From Triglochin maritima (taxonomy: Eukaryota > Streptophyta > Magnoliopsida > Alismatales > Juncaginaceae), in contig OY821784.1 of the NCBI GenBank assembly GCA_963682175.1, positions 29,927,621 through 29,991,620 on the forward strand: a stretch of 64,000 bases of DNA, written 5' to 3'. The position numbers and the translations under genes were made by a program. The notes below the pieces were generated by a model. It made no database searches and was not told the DNA's origin. It worked only from the letters and a program-made list of their open reading frames with translations. Positions 20,786 to 33,690 of the stretch are shown in pieces. The stretch's first letter is position 1, and each line of letters starts with the position of its first letter.

Positions 20786-23152
20786 CTGTTCACAACACTG
20801 AGGCCACTCAAACTTCACTACTTTCCTAGTGAGTCTAGTCAACGGATTTGCAATCTTCGCAAAGTCTTTAATGAATCTCCTGTAATATCCAGCGAGGCTG
20901 AGGAAACTCCTGATTTCTGATACATTCTTCAGTTGATTCCATTGCATAAATGCCTCCACCTTTGCAGGGTCTACAAAGATTCCATCTTTGGATATCACAT
21001 GCCCAAGGAATGAAACTTGATCCAATCAAAATTCACATTTGGCAAATTTAGCAAAAAGTTTGTTGTGTTGCTACATTTCCAGCACCACTCGAGGTGCTCT
21101 TCATGTTGTGATGCATTCTCTGAGTACACCAAAATATTGTCCACAAAAATGACAACAAAACGATCAAGATAAGGTCAGAAAACTCTGATCATCAGATCCA
21201 TGAACGCAACAACTGCATTGGTTAATCCAAACGGCATCACCACAAATTGATAATGCCCACATCTAGTCCTGAATGCAATCTTTAGTATATCCACATCTTG
21301 GAAAATATTGTTGCATCCTTCAGCAGATAAAAAAGTTCATCAATCCACGGTAATGAATACTTATTCTTCACTGTCACCTGATTCAGCATCCGACAGTCGA
21401 TGCATAACCTCATTGACACATTCTTCTTCTTCACAAATATCACTGGTGCTCCCCACGGTGAGACACTATGACTAATGAAACAGTTATCCATTAAATCCTG
21501 TAACTGTTTCTTTAATTCTTCCAGCTCAGCAAGTGTCATCCTATAAGGTGCTTTTAATATTGGTATTTTGTTCTCGCTAGTAACTCGATGCAGACATCGA
21601 TATCTCGATGTGGAGGTAGCCCTGGAAGATCTTCTGGAAAAACATCCTCAAACTCACAAACCACATCTAATTCCTTTAAAGGTGCATGTGATGATTCCGT
21701 CTTTACAACACTTGCTAGATATCCTTGACATCCTTTATTCAACATTTTCTGAGCCATTAGAGCAGAGACAAAAGGTCGACCTTGTTCTTGCTTAACCCCT
21801 ATAATCACTAACTCATGTGATTCACGCTTCAAAATAACAATCTTCTTTTCTCGGCAATGGACATAAGCATAATGTTGTGTTAACCAATCCATTCATAAGA
21901 TGACATCAAAACCCGTCATTGGAAGTAGGACAAGGTCAGCTGACAATTAATGTTCTTCAAACTTGACATATATAGCTCTATAATACTTCCTAGAAGTAAG
22001 ACTATCACCCGTAAGTGTACTCACAACAAGTCTAAAAGCCAAGTTTCAAGTACCAAGTCTTAAGTCTCTAGCAAATCTCCCAGAAATGAAAGAATGTGTT
22101 GCCCCACAATCAAATAAGATTTTGGCTAAATGGTCATAGATAAGCAAAGTACCTTCCACAATCGCATTTGAATTCTTAGTATCTCACGCATTGATAGCAT
22201 AGAAACGTCCAGTCACCTTTTGGGGCTCATTTGGCCTCTGGAACCCTTTATAACCCTAGCTTTTCTAAGGACAGTCCTTGACAAAATGTCACTTTCTGTA
22301 CACATCTCAAATATGCTCCAGTCAGATGATAAAATTCTCCAGATGCTTGTTATGACAGTGTGGACAGATGCCATATTGCTTGTTCCGGGGTGGCTCATAT
22401 ACCATCTTTTGCTTCTTGAACTCTTGGAAATCTTTCTTGATCCCATACGGATGACTCCTCTTCAGTTCCTTTATTGTTTCTTCATGCTCCTCTTCCAACA
22501 TTATAACAAGTTCCAATGCTTCCGCTAGCGATTTCGGTCCACGAGTCATAAGCTTGGCCCTCAGTCCTAGGTGAACTCCCCAAACGAACTTAAACTGCTC
22601 TCTTCTAGTGTCTCGTACAAATCGGAGAAATACCTTTCAGTTTGTAGAACTTCCGAGCATATGCAGCAATTGACAAGTCATTTTGCTTCAGATCCAGAAA
22701 TTCACGCTTCTTCTTCTCACGAACATGTGCTGGTAAAAATTGCTCCCTGAAATCCCAAGAAAGTCCACGCAAGAGATGGTTGTGGATTGGTCATACTTCC
22801 AACTCCTTGTGGTTTTCCACCAATACTCAGCGTCCAACTTTAACATATATGTTGAGAACGTAACCATTTTCTCCACTAGGCAGAACAACGACTGGAATAC
22901 GTTTTCGATCTCTTTAATCCACGACTCAGCAATCTCCAGATCAGGCCCACCATTAAAACTAGGAGGATTAAGGTGCAAGAATCTCTCGATAGTAACTCCT
23001 CTACTTGACTCTCATTGTCTGCTCTGAGCCACGACTGCTTCAGTAAGTTTCTCCATGACATTCCTGAGAAACATACTTCGCTCTTCCCATTCTAATGGTG
23101 AGCTCCCAGTCCTTTTACCTTTTCTGCCATGAAGGCGAGGTGGCAGAGCCAT
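20772..23152 (-). pseudogene. Tekay/Del-type gag - protease - RT, heavily decayed
   Basis: It starts with MALPPRLHGRKGKR at 23152 and runs down to about 20772. Gag includes PPSFNGGPDLEIAESWIKEI and a damaged zinc-knuckle region (CPHCHNKH). The protease has DCGATHSFIS near 22110. RT has [34 protein letters not shown] and [20 protein letters not shown]. Many stops and frameshifts break it. In the RT catalytic motif the second aspartate reads asparagine (VDN near 21140), so it would be inactive even if read through. It ends at the start of RNase H ([13 protein letters not shown]). This is a separate, older insertion from the one at 15631-19358. No LTR of its own was found. Confidence 0.78.
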
Positions 23153-23224
23153 CTATACAATTCTAAAAAACCATAATAATCATGTCCTCAATTATGTATT
23201 TTACAGAACAAAAACCATACAGAG

Positions 23225-23300
23225 TCAATGCGCGAAAAGATGATATGTCGAAAGATTTTGCGGCTCATTTGGCCTCTACGCATAATTAACCTTGTACACG
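23225..23300. other. junction filler made of two short copied patches
   Basis: Between the Tekay/Del gag leader and the copia RT fragment lies a ~60-bp stretch. Its first part matches 24912-24939 (GAAAAGATGATATGT then GAAAGATTTT) and its second part matches 22218-22240 (GGCTCATTTGGCCTCT). Confidence 0.5.
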
Positions 23301-24343
23301 TTGGAACCTTGTATAGACAAAAGTGGGAGTCACGTAGTGTTTCTGATCTTATATGTTGATGACATACTCCTCATGGGAAATCACATCCATTCGTTAGAGA
23401 AAATGAGAGTTCATTGAAATCTGCATTTTCAATGAAAGACATGTGTGAGTCTCAATACATCTTGAGAATCAAGATATATAGAGATAGACCCCGTAGACTC
23501 ATTGGCCTAAGTCAACGTACATACATTGACAAGGTCTTGGAGAGGTTCAATATGAACAACTCCAAAAAAGGCAATGTGCCAATGAGTATGGGTGCGTAAC
23601 TCAAGAAGTCTCAACGTGCTATATCACCTAAAGACCTAGAGTACATGAAAGACAATCATTATGCTTCTGCAATAGGATAATCATGTACTCGATGATTTGC
23701 ACAAGACCCGATGTCTCATATGCTCTAAGCGTGACAAGTCATCAGCAATCTAACGCAGGTCCAAATCATTGGATTGCGGTAAACAATATTCTGAGGTATC
23801 TTAATTGGACCAAAGATAAGTTTCTTGTTTGTGGAGGACTTAGGGAGCTAGTAGCCGAGGGCTACTCGGATACGAGTTTCATGAGTGATCCAGACGATAG
23901 AATTCTCAATCGGGATATGTCTTTATTCTGAATGGTGGAGCCATGAGTTGGCGTAGTTGGAAACAGACCACTACGGTCGACTCAACCACCGCTTTAGAAG
24001 TGATGACTGTCGCTGAAGCGACAAGGAAGGAGTATGAATTAAGAAGTTCCTTGTAGAGCTTGTAGTAGTTCCTTCGAGCGAATGACCCATCGAGCTATTT
24101 TGCGATAATAGTATGTATATCTCGCAAATCAAGGATCCTAAATCCCATCACAATGTGAAATACATAGATCGCAAGTATTTCGTCACCCATGACTTCATCG
24201 ACGAAGGCAAAATAAATTTATTATGAGTGAACACAAACAACAACACAGTTGATCCATTCACCAAACCCTTATCTCAAGCCAAAGGCAAAATTCATTTCGA
24301 GTCCAGGGGTTTGAAGAACCATGTAGAGTTGCTTGATGAGTAA
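23300..24343 (+). pseudogene. copia RT - RNase H fragment
   Basis: The last part of a Ty1/copia pol, clearly the same family as 53389-54484. RT keeps LILYVDDILLMGN. RNase H keeps EGYSDTSFMSDPDD, the tract with two active-site acids, and the terminal block about FDSRGLKNHVELLDE before the TAA at 24341. Several indels break the frame (near 23400, 23600, 23680, 23900). The 5' part of the element is missing and is replaced by the filler at 23225-23300. Confidence 0.8.
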
Positions 24344-24424
24344 GATGAGACAATTATTCTAGTTATTATAGTTTTACACATTGTGAATTTATATGAAAGA
24401 AAACTTTGATAACAAGTGGGAGAT

Positions 24425-25133
24425 TTAAAGGAGTGTGTTCTAAAGTATTCTTTTATATGCATTTTATTATGAATTGAATGTAACAACATTTTGTTCATTG
24501 ATTAATGTATTCTTCTTTTGGAAGTATTAAGGAAAATGATCTAGTCCTTAACCGTAGAGCTCTAAAAGATAATGGTTTACAAAAATCAAAAGTAATTCAA
24601 AATCATGGTGATTAACATGAGATATTGATTACCGAGTTAAGATTGTCATGTTGGTTAAAGGATATTGTAGCTCTACAAGTATTTAACAATATGAGTATAT
24701 GAAATAGAAAATGTTTCTTTCGTATATTGAATTGATGTAACAAATTAAACATTATGGAATTGTGTTAGTGTTATTAATGTTTCATTGTGTCTTTGAATCC
24801 TAAGTATGAGATCTATATCTTTTCACATAAGGAGTGTATGATTTGATTATTATCAAAAGCTATCATTGAATATAGTTTTTAAGATATTAGTTGGTTATAC
24901 ATGACTTGTGCCGGAAAAGATGATATGTGGAAAGATTTTCATTGCTCCTCTTGACTTGAATTATGATACTAATGGGTCCCATGATAAAACAAAATTATAA
25001 TGTGCACAATGTAACTTATGTATAGTTACATATTTTAGTTTGCATAAGAGATCAAGAAATGAATATATAATACAAAGGTGACACATTTCTACTTTGTATA
25101 ATATTCTTAGTATCATGAGGCAAGGGATAGACA
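24425..25133 (+). repeat. start of the long copia LTR, truncated
   Basis: It follows the polypurine tract AAGTGGGAGA. It matches the first ~700 bp of the LTRs at 46053 and 54567 (TTAAAGGAGTGTGTTCTAAA and following) up to CAAGGGATAGACACAA, then stops at the copia-2 leader fragment. Confidence 0.8.
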
Positions 25134-25464
25134 CAAAATTCTATTATTTTCTCCCTCATTTAAGCCACAAAATAGGATGTTCATTTTACTATAGTTCATT
25201 TCATATTCTATAATTTTGGCTCTAGTTAATGAGGCTAAATCTTCTTAACTTGGGGGTGTGTAGGGATTTTGAAAGAATATCCAATACTTAAGATCAATAG
25301 AAATAAAGAAAATCATCATTCTATTCTTCCAATAGTCATAGTTTGACTCATTAAGCAAATGATGTCAAGTTGTGCATAAACCCTCTACATGATTAGAACA
25401 AGATGATGTCATGGTAAAATACGGTTAAATATATGAAATTTAGCATCTATACTCTGATACCAAA
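25134..25464 (-). repeat. copia-2 leader fragment with primer-binding site
   Basis: Minus-strand duplicate of 28044-28362. It holds the end of gag, the leader and the PBS (read ATCTATACTCTGATACCAAA on the plus strand), directly before the LTR end TGTAAGGATCG at 25465. Confidence 0.75.
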
Positions 25465-27347
25465 TGTAAGGATCGACGACCCCTAATTCTAATCACTTTT
25501 AAGCTTAATTCTCTTCCTAAACAATTTAAGCCGCGGAATTAAAAGGGTAGAGAAAAGCAAGAAAACCACACAAGTAGACAAGGCAAAATGTTATAGAGGT
25601 TCGGCCTCCCTCCTACTTCCTCTCTTACAAGCTCCGCGAGCTCCACCTACCTCTTCACTATCAATCTCGTTCCAGGCCGAGATTAAGCCTTTTACACAAC
25701 AAGCTAGCTAACAATCCTCGCCTCGCTTGGACTCATCTTCTCACAATCTGAGAAGGAACACTTCGGGCTCTCACCGAAGTCTATACTCTTTTGTTTTGGG
25801 TTTTCACCAAGACCATTGCTTCTTTGACAAACAAATTGTGGAGTGGAACAACACTCTCTAATTCTTGAGCACACTTTGAGTATGATTTGGCTATGATCAA
25901 AGGTGTGGATTTAGGCTTAGAGTGTAGTGTAAGAGCTTTTGAGATTAAGAGACTTCTCTCTAATGTATGGAACAATCGTGTGTGGGAGAGATTGTCTAAA
26001 CAAAGTGTTTAATCCTCTATTTATAAGCTCCTATGGTGTTATAGCCATTGTGAAAAAAATGGTAGATGATTGTGTAAAAACACAAAACAGAAAAGCACAG
26101 GTCACTGTTCGAGATAGGTTCGGTCGACCGACACGGGCACAACGGTCGACCGGATTCTATCTAAAAATGTAGTCTAGACAGGTCCAGAGAAGTCCAGGAA
26201 CAAAACGGTCGACCGAACAAGGAGCGGTTTATCGAAATACGACTACAAGTTAAGTTCACTTAAGTTAACGGTCGAACAAAATGTGAGACGGTCGACCGTT
26301 TAGGGAGTTTTGGCAGTCCAACATTAATGTCCAGAAATATCCAGGGACAAACGGTCGAACAAGATGGTTGGGTCGGTCGATCGAAAACTAACATACTCTA
26401 TGGGGTTGTCAAAACATTTATGTTCGATCGACTGAATCTAGATCCACGGTTGACCGAATGGGTAATGGTCGACCGAACTGCCTTGGACCAGTTTTGGATT
26501 TTACTCCAACGGTCATATTTGAATCTTGCCTCTTTTGGTCATCCAAATAGACAACGGTTGACCGAACTAGCCTAAGTTTGAAAACAACCAATCTTTTCTC
26601 TCCACCTTAGAACGGTGCACCGAACTCCTTTTGATAAACCGAAATTGCTATTGGTTGAAATTTGATTCCTATTTTGAAGCAACCAAACGGTCATCCGAAT
26701 GGACTGCGGTCGACCGAACTAGCTCAAAATTCTGCCCGAGCTTCAAGCAAACTCTTTCTTCTCACTGGTTCATAACTCCACCAACTCTCCAACGGCTATA
26801 TTAGCTTTGAAGCCTATATAGGCCTCATACAAGAGACACAAATAAGACCTCTACACTCTCAATTCATCTATACTCTTTGTGCTCTCATTTCCCAAACCAT
26901 CAAAACTCCAAATACACTCAAAACTTCATCTTCACCACTTGCATATCCATTCCATATCAATATCCGAGTGTGCTCAAGTATAGAGTGTTAGATTGTGATT
27001 CAACTTCCACATCAAAGAATCATCAAGTTGTCAAGCTTCGAGGAAGCTCCCTCTCGGGTTGTGAGAGGAGACATGAGCGAAACGAGTATTGTTTGCGAGG
27101 CTCGGTGGTGTAAACGATGTTGATCTTGGCCCGGAATGGAGATCAGTTAGTGGAACCATAAGCGAGGCGAGGGGGATCGAGCGAGGTTTGCGAGTAGGAC
27201 TAGGACCGGGTGCGGTGCTGAACCTCTCTAAACTCCGGTGTTGACGAATTTATGGTTTGCACGTTTTTCTCTTCCCTTAATCCTTCAATTAGTATTTTTA
27301 ATTCTGCAATTATTTAGTTCTTGATTAGAGTACCATAGATCCTAACA
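25465..27347. repeat. inverted fusion of two copia-2-type LTR ends
   Basis: From 25465 to about 26455 the sequence follows the minus-oriented LTR at 28363-29343. From about 26456 to 27347 it follows the plus-oriented 3' half of a related LTR: compare 52780-53383, with TATA-like CCTATATAGG, leader, then ending GATCCTAACA. Both outer ends are therefore LTR 3' termini. The switch lies in a region rich in CGGTCGACCG palindromes. Confidence 0.7.
26105..26720. repeat. cluster of CGGT-NN-ACCG inverted repeats in copia-2 LTR fusion
   Basis: About ten copies with intact arms and centres CG, TG or GC, plus variants, with CACTTAAGTT at 26259. The two LTR halves meet inside this cluster. Confidence 0.8.
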
Positions 27348-28110
27348 GAAGAGTCATCCCAAGTGGCTTTGTGAGCTTCCTCCTCCTTCCTTCATTTCTC
27401 TTCTCTTGCTCTTCTCTTTTTCTCTTCTCTTCTCCCTTCTCTCCTTTTTCTCCTCCCTTTCTCTTGTCTCATTTTCACTCACTTCCTTTTCCTTTTCTTT
27501 TTCTCTCTTCTCACTTCTTCCTCTTGTTTCTCTCATTTCTTCCTTATCCTTCTTGAGGAATTTGAAGAAGTCTTGAGCAAGGACTTCAATGTCCTCATTC
27601 TCCTCTCTTCTCCTTGGCTCAACGGATTTTGCATGTAATGCCAAGGTTGGTTTGTTCTTGGAGGCTTCTTTCTCCTTTCGTTGGTTGATTTGAAGTTCAT
27701 AAGTCATTAGGTTCCCGATTAGTTCCTCTATTTTTAGTTGGGAATGGTCGTGGGCTTTCTCGATTGTCACCACCTTGTCTTCTCAATCGTTGTTGAGCGA
27801 TCGGAGGAACTTCCTTGTCATTTTTCCTTCACTAATCTTTCTTCCAAGAACACAAAGAGAGTTAGTGATATCGGGCAAGCGAGTGTTCATCTCGCTTATG
27901 TTCTCATCGATTTGCATAGTGAAAATTTCATATTTATGCATGACGAGACTAATTCTAGTTTCTTTTGTTTTGCTATCACCCTCATGATGCATTTGTAGTC
28001 CTTGTCGAATCTCATGTGCACTTTCACAACCTCTAATCCTATTATATTCTTCCTCATTTAAGCCACAAAATAGGATGTTCATTATACTAGAGTTCATTTC
28101 ATATTCTTTA
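27348..28110 (-). pseudogene. copia-2 gag with E/K/R-rich tail, partial
   Basis: Minus-strand gag of the UBN2 type found in plant copia elements: NILFCGLNEEEYNRIRGCES, HEGDSKTKETRISLVMHKYE and IEELIGNLMTYELQINQRK are recognisable. An in-frame TGA at 27785-27783 lies where tryptophan is expected. After LALHAKS the frame enters an E/K/R-rich tract (27390-27560) and then meets an LTR end at 27347. The zinc knuckle and all of pol are absent. It belongs to the minus-oriented element whose 5' LTR is 28363-29884. Confidence 0.72.
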
Positions 28111-28362
28111 ATTTTGACTCCGGTTAATGAGGCTAAATCTTCTTCACTTGGTGGTGTGTAGGGATTTTGAAGGAAAATCTAATACTTAAGATCAATAGAA
28201 ATCAAGAAAATCTTTATTCTATTCTTCCAATAGTCATAGTTTGACCCATTAAACAAAGGAGGTCTAGTTGTGCATAAACCCTCTACATGATTAGAACTAG
28301 ATGATGTCAAGATAAAACACGGTTAAGTATAAGAAATTTAGCATCTATACTCTGATACCAAA
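28111..28362 (-). repeat. copia-2 leader and primer-binding site
   Basis: Leader between gag and LTR. The PBS, read on the plus strand as CTCTGATACCA near 28350-28361, corresponds to the initiator-Met-tRNA site. Confidence 0.7.
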
Positions 28363-29884
28363 TGTAAGGATTGATGACTCATAATTCTAATCACCTTTAA
28401 GCTTAATTCTCTTCCTAAACAAGTTATGCAGTGGAATTAAAAAGGTAGAGGAAAAGCAAGCAAACCACACAAGTAGACAAGGCAAATGCTATAGAGGTTC
28501 GGCCTCCCTCCTACTTCCTCTCTTGCAAGCTCCGCGAGCTCCACCTACCTCTTCACTATAAATCTCATTCCAGGACAAGATTAAGCCTTTTACACAACAA
28601 GCTAGTGAACAATCCTCGCCTCGCTTGGACTCATCTTCTCACAATCTGAGAAGGAACACTTCGGGCTCTCACCGAAGTCTATACTCTTTTGTTTTGGGTT
28701 TTCACCAAGACCATTGCTTCTTTGAAAAACAAATTGTGGAGTGGAACAACACTCTCTAATTCTTGAGCACACTTTGAGTATGATTTGGCTATGATCAAAG
28801 GTGTGGATTTAGGCTTAGAGTGTAGTCTAAGAGCTTTTGAGATTGGGACACTTCTCTCTAATGTATGGAACAATCGTGTGTGGGAAAGATTATCTAAACA
28901 AAGTGTTTAGTCCTCTATTTATAAGCCCCTAAGGTGTTATAGCCATTGTGACAAAAGTGGTAGATGATTGTGTAAGAAACACAAACAGAAAAGCACATGT
29001 CACAGTTCGAGATAAGTTCGACCGACCGACACGGTAACAACGGTCGACCAGATTCTCTCCAGAAATGAAGTCCAAACAGGTCCAGAGAAGTCTAGGAACA
29101 AAATTCTCGACTGAACAAGGAGCGGTTGACCGAAATACGGCTACAAGTTATGTTCACTTAAGTTAACAAAATGTGAGACAGTCGAACGTTCAGGGAGTTT
29201 GGCAGTCCAGAATTAATGTCCTAAAAAGTCCAGGGACAAACGGTCGAACAAGATGGTTGGGTCGGTCAACTGAAAACTAATAGGCGCTATGGGGTTGTCA
29301 AAACATTTATGTTCGGTCGACCTAATCTAGGTCCACGGTCGACCAGTGGTCACTTGTATTTTTGGGTTGTGGATAAAAATATGAATACGACCGTTGGTAT
29401 AATACGACAAGTTTAACGGTCAAATGACACGTGTAGAAGTCGAGCTGTTTAAAACACTATTGGATAATTGATCATTCGGTCGAATGGAGGTGGTTCGATC
29501 GACCGAATTTGCATAGGCAGTTATGGTTTGGGTTTAGTGATTTCCGGTATAAGTTTGGGTGACTTATTTGAGCCCAAATTGATCTGCGATTTGTGTGTGA
29601 CTTCTATAAGGAACCTAGTGTTTATGTGATTGGATTTTAAGTCTTGTATGCTCAAGATTACATAGATTCCTAAGTCTCAAAAGAAATATAAAATTATATG
29701 TCTTCAATAGCTTGATTACATGTCTTGACTTGAATTTCTTTCTTTCTTGAGTCTTGATCACTAGTAGATGTTAGCAAAAAATAATATATATGCGATGCAA
29801 TATGTGTGCTACACTAAATTTTATTGTGATTAAGATTAGGTTGATTAAATCATCAAAACATAGATTAAGGCCAAGAAGCCAACA
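28363..29884 (-). repeat. copia-2 5' LTR
   Basis: On the minus strand it starts TGTTGGCTTCTTGGCC and ends CAATCCTTACA, 1522 bp. It matches the solo LTR at 51829-53383. A CGGTCGACC cluster lies at 29010-29350 and the leader with PBS follows at 28362 downward. Confidence 0.85.
29010..29350. repeat. decayed CGGTCGACCG cluster in copia-2 LTR
   Basis: Several variant copies (CGGTCGACCA, GGTTGACCG, CGGTCGAAC) at positions matching the cluster at 26105. Confidence 0.65.
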
Positions 29885-30039
29885 ATATCCCTTTTTTTAT
29901 GATGACAACCTATATCTTAATACTTGAAATTTCTAAATGTAAACTATAAATCTAAATGCTCCCCCTATGAGAGTGCATAGTTTTTGAAATTTTTAAGCAA
30001 ATTTCAAGTTACCTCATAATATTCTCCAAAGGTTAAATT

Positions 30040-30940
30040 TGTTGGATATTGTTTCAAAATTTGGCAAAGACAATAAATAGTGCAAAACGGTCGAATGTTT
30101 TTCCAAAAACGGTCGACCAGTGTGAATAATAATTTTTGGGTTTTGATAACGGTTGACCAATTGAACGCGCGGTTCGATAAAAAATAACATGAACTTTTAT
30201 TGTTGCAAAACGGTAGATAGGTGTGGCATTCTGTTTGACTGAAATTATCAGAGCTTTTCTAGATAACCAAACGATCGACCGGTTGGCCGATTTGTTCGAC
30301 TGTTTGCTCACGATTTTCCCTGCATTAATAAGAGAATTTTTCTGACTATTGGCTGGATTTGTTCCAACTTGGTCAAAGAATGTTATGGCATGATTATGTG
30401 TCCAAATATGATTGGTTTAGAATTTTTTTTAAATAAGGGATCATGTGTAAGTGAGTGACATATGTTGTGGATTTGTGCCCTATAAATAGGTCCCTCATTC
30501 TTCCTTTGTCAGACTAAGGCAATATTCTCCTCTCTTCATATTTTCTCCACTTAATCCATCCAAAAATTCTTTTATTAATTAAGTGCTTAAGAGATTAAAT
30601 TCTTTGGAGCATAGAAGGAGTTATTAACTAGATTCTAACCTTGTATTAGAGATTGATTGACTAGCTTCGATCTCTCCAATCTTGTTTAGAGTTTGGTGAA
30701 CACTTGAAGGTGATTCTGAGGCAATCCGACCTTCAACTCGACTTCCGATTGGTCAAAAGGATTTGATAATCCTCTAGGTATGATCCAATTTATGTATTTC
30801 AATATTAATTAGTATATAATATATATTGAAATACAAGTAAGAAATTTTGTACATAAAATTGTTGAAAAATATGAAACTGATCCTAATTCTTTGTAAAATT
30901 TTAAAAATATATATACGAGTATAGGACCCTAAATCCAACA
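30040..30940 (+). repeat. solo-like LTR with TGTTGGAT/ATCCAACA ends
   Basis: 901 bp with perfect 8-bp terminal inverted repeats. The right two thirds match the second half of the long copia LTR (compare 47165-48224): a TATA box at 30481-30488, then GATTGATTGACTAGC, AGAGTTTGGTGAACAC and the TTTTAAAAATATATATAC tail. No matching 5-bp flanks were found (AAATT at the left, CATAG at the right), so it may be the remains of a larger element. It carries decayed CGGTCGACC copies at 30085-30300. Confidence 0.65.
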
Positions 30941-32135
30941 CATAGAACCCCAAAACATTAATTACACTGAAAAACCTACAAACGGTTCCACGTGTACAGT
31001 CGGTCAACATTGTCCACCAGCAAAAAGACTCATATCCATGCAACTGCTAAATAAAAACAAATTTATTCTTCCTCAGGACCTGCAAGAAAGACATAATACG
31101 TCGTCCGAGTCTTTATAATAAAAGATCCAGCATGCAAGCATATCCACCTAACTACTTAGGTTAGGCTACAAAGATTTGTTCAACTAATCTCAAAATGTAC
31201 CAAATAAATCATAACATGAAATAGTAAATCTCTACATTACTTCCGAACAAAAACAAGTGACAAGTATGACTTCAAAAATTCTATCTACCAATCCATACAA
31301 TACAAAACAAATCATATTTCAATTAATTGCCACTAGTTCAAAATCATTCACTTTTCAGTTTAGCACGGTTCGAATTCGGTTAAGTTATGTTTCATTTCAG
31401 ACTAATTCACAAAATCCATTAATAGTTACCTGAACCACCCACCGCAGGCACATTGCGTTCTTCGGTCAACGTATAAGCCAACCTCACACCCAGAATTTCC
31501 ATTTTTCAATTTATCTAACATTTGACTCTTGTGAGGCTCTTATACGCTACCAGTATCAGTCAGTCGACATCAGATCTGAGTCTTGTGGACTTATTGTTGT
31601 CACACGATCCACTTTGGATCCACTCATAAGAGCTCGTATTTTTTTTCAATTAATTGCCCGACCAGTTCAGTTATCGCATTCTTATTTTACTATACATTAT
31701 TTTTTTCCTTCAATTTTAACAACGAAGACAATTAACAATCTGAAATAATTCGGATTCATGGATTTCAGATAATAATTACTTCTTTTTATAAAACAACAAT
31801 ATAAAACTAATATTTCTACCACTACGTTATCTGCATTATTTAATTCAGATATGATGTCATTATTCAATTCAGATTCTGGATTATTCAAACCTAACACAAC
31901 CTACAACTCAGAATAAACAAATAAAGCATCTCAAGTTAATAACACGTGTTACTTCATCACTCACTTAAATTTCTAAAACTATACGTGTAGCAGAAAACTT
32001 CAGATTAATTCAGAACTTAACAAAATATATAGCTATTGCGTTGATTACTGAATTTAAATCCATCTAACGGTTGACATTCAATCTTATAGTAGAAAGTAAC
32101 ATGCCAACTACTACTCCAAATTCTAACAAAGATAT
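30941..32135. other. stretch without a recognisable gene
   Basis: It contains the second copy of the 120-bp repeat (31345-31465) shared with 20660-20785. The remainder, with AT-rich parts and no coding, may be LTR or UTR of a decayed gypsy element, but I cannot show it. It is the pre-insertion flank of the Athila derivative at 32141, with 32136-32140 GAATG being its target duplication. Confidence 0.5.
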
Positions 32136-32140
32136 GAATG

Positions 32141-33674
32141 TGATTGATCGTTTTATTTAAACCGCAAGTGCACGACCGTGTTGAAGCGGTGACAAATACG
32201 GGTCGTCCACTGGGAGGTGTTTCGACAATTGGTTTGTTCGAAGGCGAATGGTAAAAGAAGGAGAGAAAAGTTGGTTACACTAAAGTACACTAAGATGCAA
32301 AAAGGAAATGAAGATAAGCAATAACACTAAACCCCATAGGGGGTAGAGAAATAATGTGAATATGAAGATATGTGTGTGTTTGATTAAGCTCCTCACAACA
32401 TGTAGTGCATGAAATCGCAAAACTACATCCAACTTTGTCTCCACATGAATTAAGATAAGACTACATCATTAAAACATACAAGACAATAATTGGAATGAAG
32501 CTAAATGAACTCAAGTATAAAGACTAGACCCTACTATGCCTCCACATGAATTAAGATAAGACTACATCATTAAAACATACAAGACATTAGCTAAGGTAAA
32601 GGCAACAAGAGCACATACACTAAAAATTGTGTTTCCAATATTAACTTCATCAATATCCTAACCTTATCATTCCCCATAAAAGAAGTCCACTAATCAAAGC
32701 ATAAACTAAGCTTCATTCAAGAGCATTAGCATATCAAACATAAGAGTGAAAACCCATTAAATGGTTATGGAAATCATATAAAGCTCAAGGGATAAAAATA
32801 ACACACACTTAGAACACTACATGATTATATCACATATTTCTCCAACCCCCAAATGAGGATGGAACTACTCACACATATTTAAACTAACTACTCTAATAAA
32901 ATGAAGCATTATACTGAAATGAAACTATACTAATCAAGCAAGAAATATTAAAGAAGCATAAAACTAAACAAGCACCAAAGAAAACACATTAAAAGAAATT
33001 AACTAAGCAAGAATTAACAAGCTAATGAAAACATCTATTATTAACTCACTCAAATTACAAGCAGCTCTTCCTCCACCAAAGTTTTGCTTCAACGCTTCAC
33101 TCTTAGTAGGGAAGATGCCACCAAAGAGAGAGATGGATACAATGGAAGGTGAAGAGTTCTATTTATAAGCATGGAAAAAGCTAATCCGGGACAATCCCCC
33201 GATGTGGGACTAAACCAATACCAAAAATAGCCTAAACACACATCAATACAAGTCTAGGAGAAAGCTTAGCGGATCTGGGCTGATCCAGACCGCCAATTGG
33301 CGGCCTATAAACTTCATATCCGATTGGTTTTGGTTGTGGGCTTTGCTTGGAGTGTTTCTTGGTCTTGGATGCATGTACTTTGTTTAGTGGAGCTCCGACC
33401 CAAATCGAATTGACAAAATACTCCCCACGATGGTGTGGAGTTTCCTGTTTTGCTCTTAGGTCCTTCTGTCTTACGTTCAGGTCCTTCTCCCTTGCATCTT
33501 AGTCCTCAGGTCTCACAATTAAGTCCTTTTTCCCTACTTTTGGGTCCTTTTATGTTTCTTCTCTTCAAACCTCTTTATTTCTGAAATTCAAACATAAAAC
33601 TCATCACGTATCATTGCTTAGATGTAAGATAATGGATATAAGATACGAATATGAGCATGAAATGATGTCAATCA
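32141..33674 (-). repeat. 3' LTR of the non-autonomous Athila derivative
   Basis: Full LTR on the minus strand. It contains the USE/TATA pair (33160-33210), the palindrome CCGCCAATTGGCGG at 33290-33303, and perfect 7-bp terminal inverted repeats TGATTGA/TCAATCA. Confidence 0.9.
33160..33210 (-). promoter_or_regulatory. USE-like element plus TATA box
   Basis: On the minus strand GTCCCACATCG (33210-33200) precedes TATAAATA (33167-33160) by 32 bp. Confidence 0.7.
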
Positions 33675-33690
33675 AATACCCCCACACCTA
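33675..33690 (-). promoter_or_regulatory. polypurine tract before the 3' LTR
   Basis: Minus strand TAGGTGTGGGGGTATT directly precedes the LTR start TGATTGACATC, the expected place for plus-strand priming. Confidence 0.65.

Noticed and set aside
30036..30945. Target duplication around the LTR at 30040-30940
   Set aside because: Flanking five bases (AAATT and CATAG) do not match, so a clean solo LTR is not shown.
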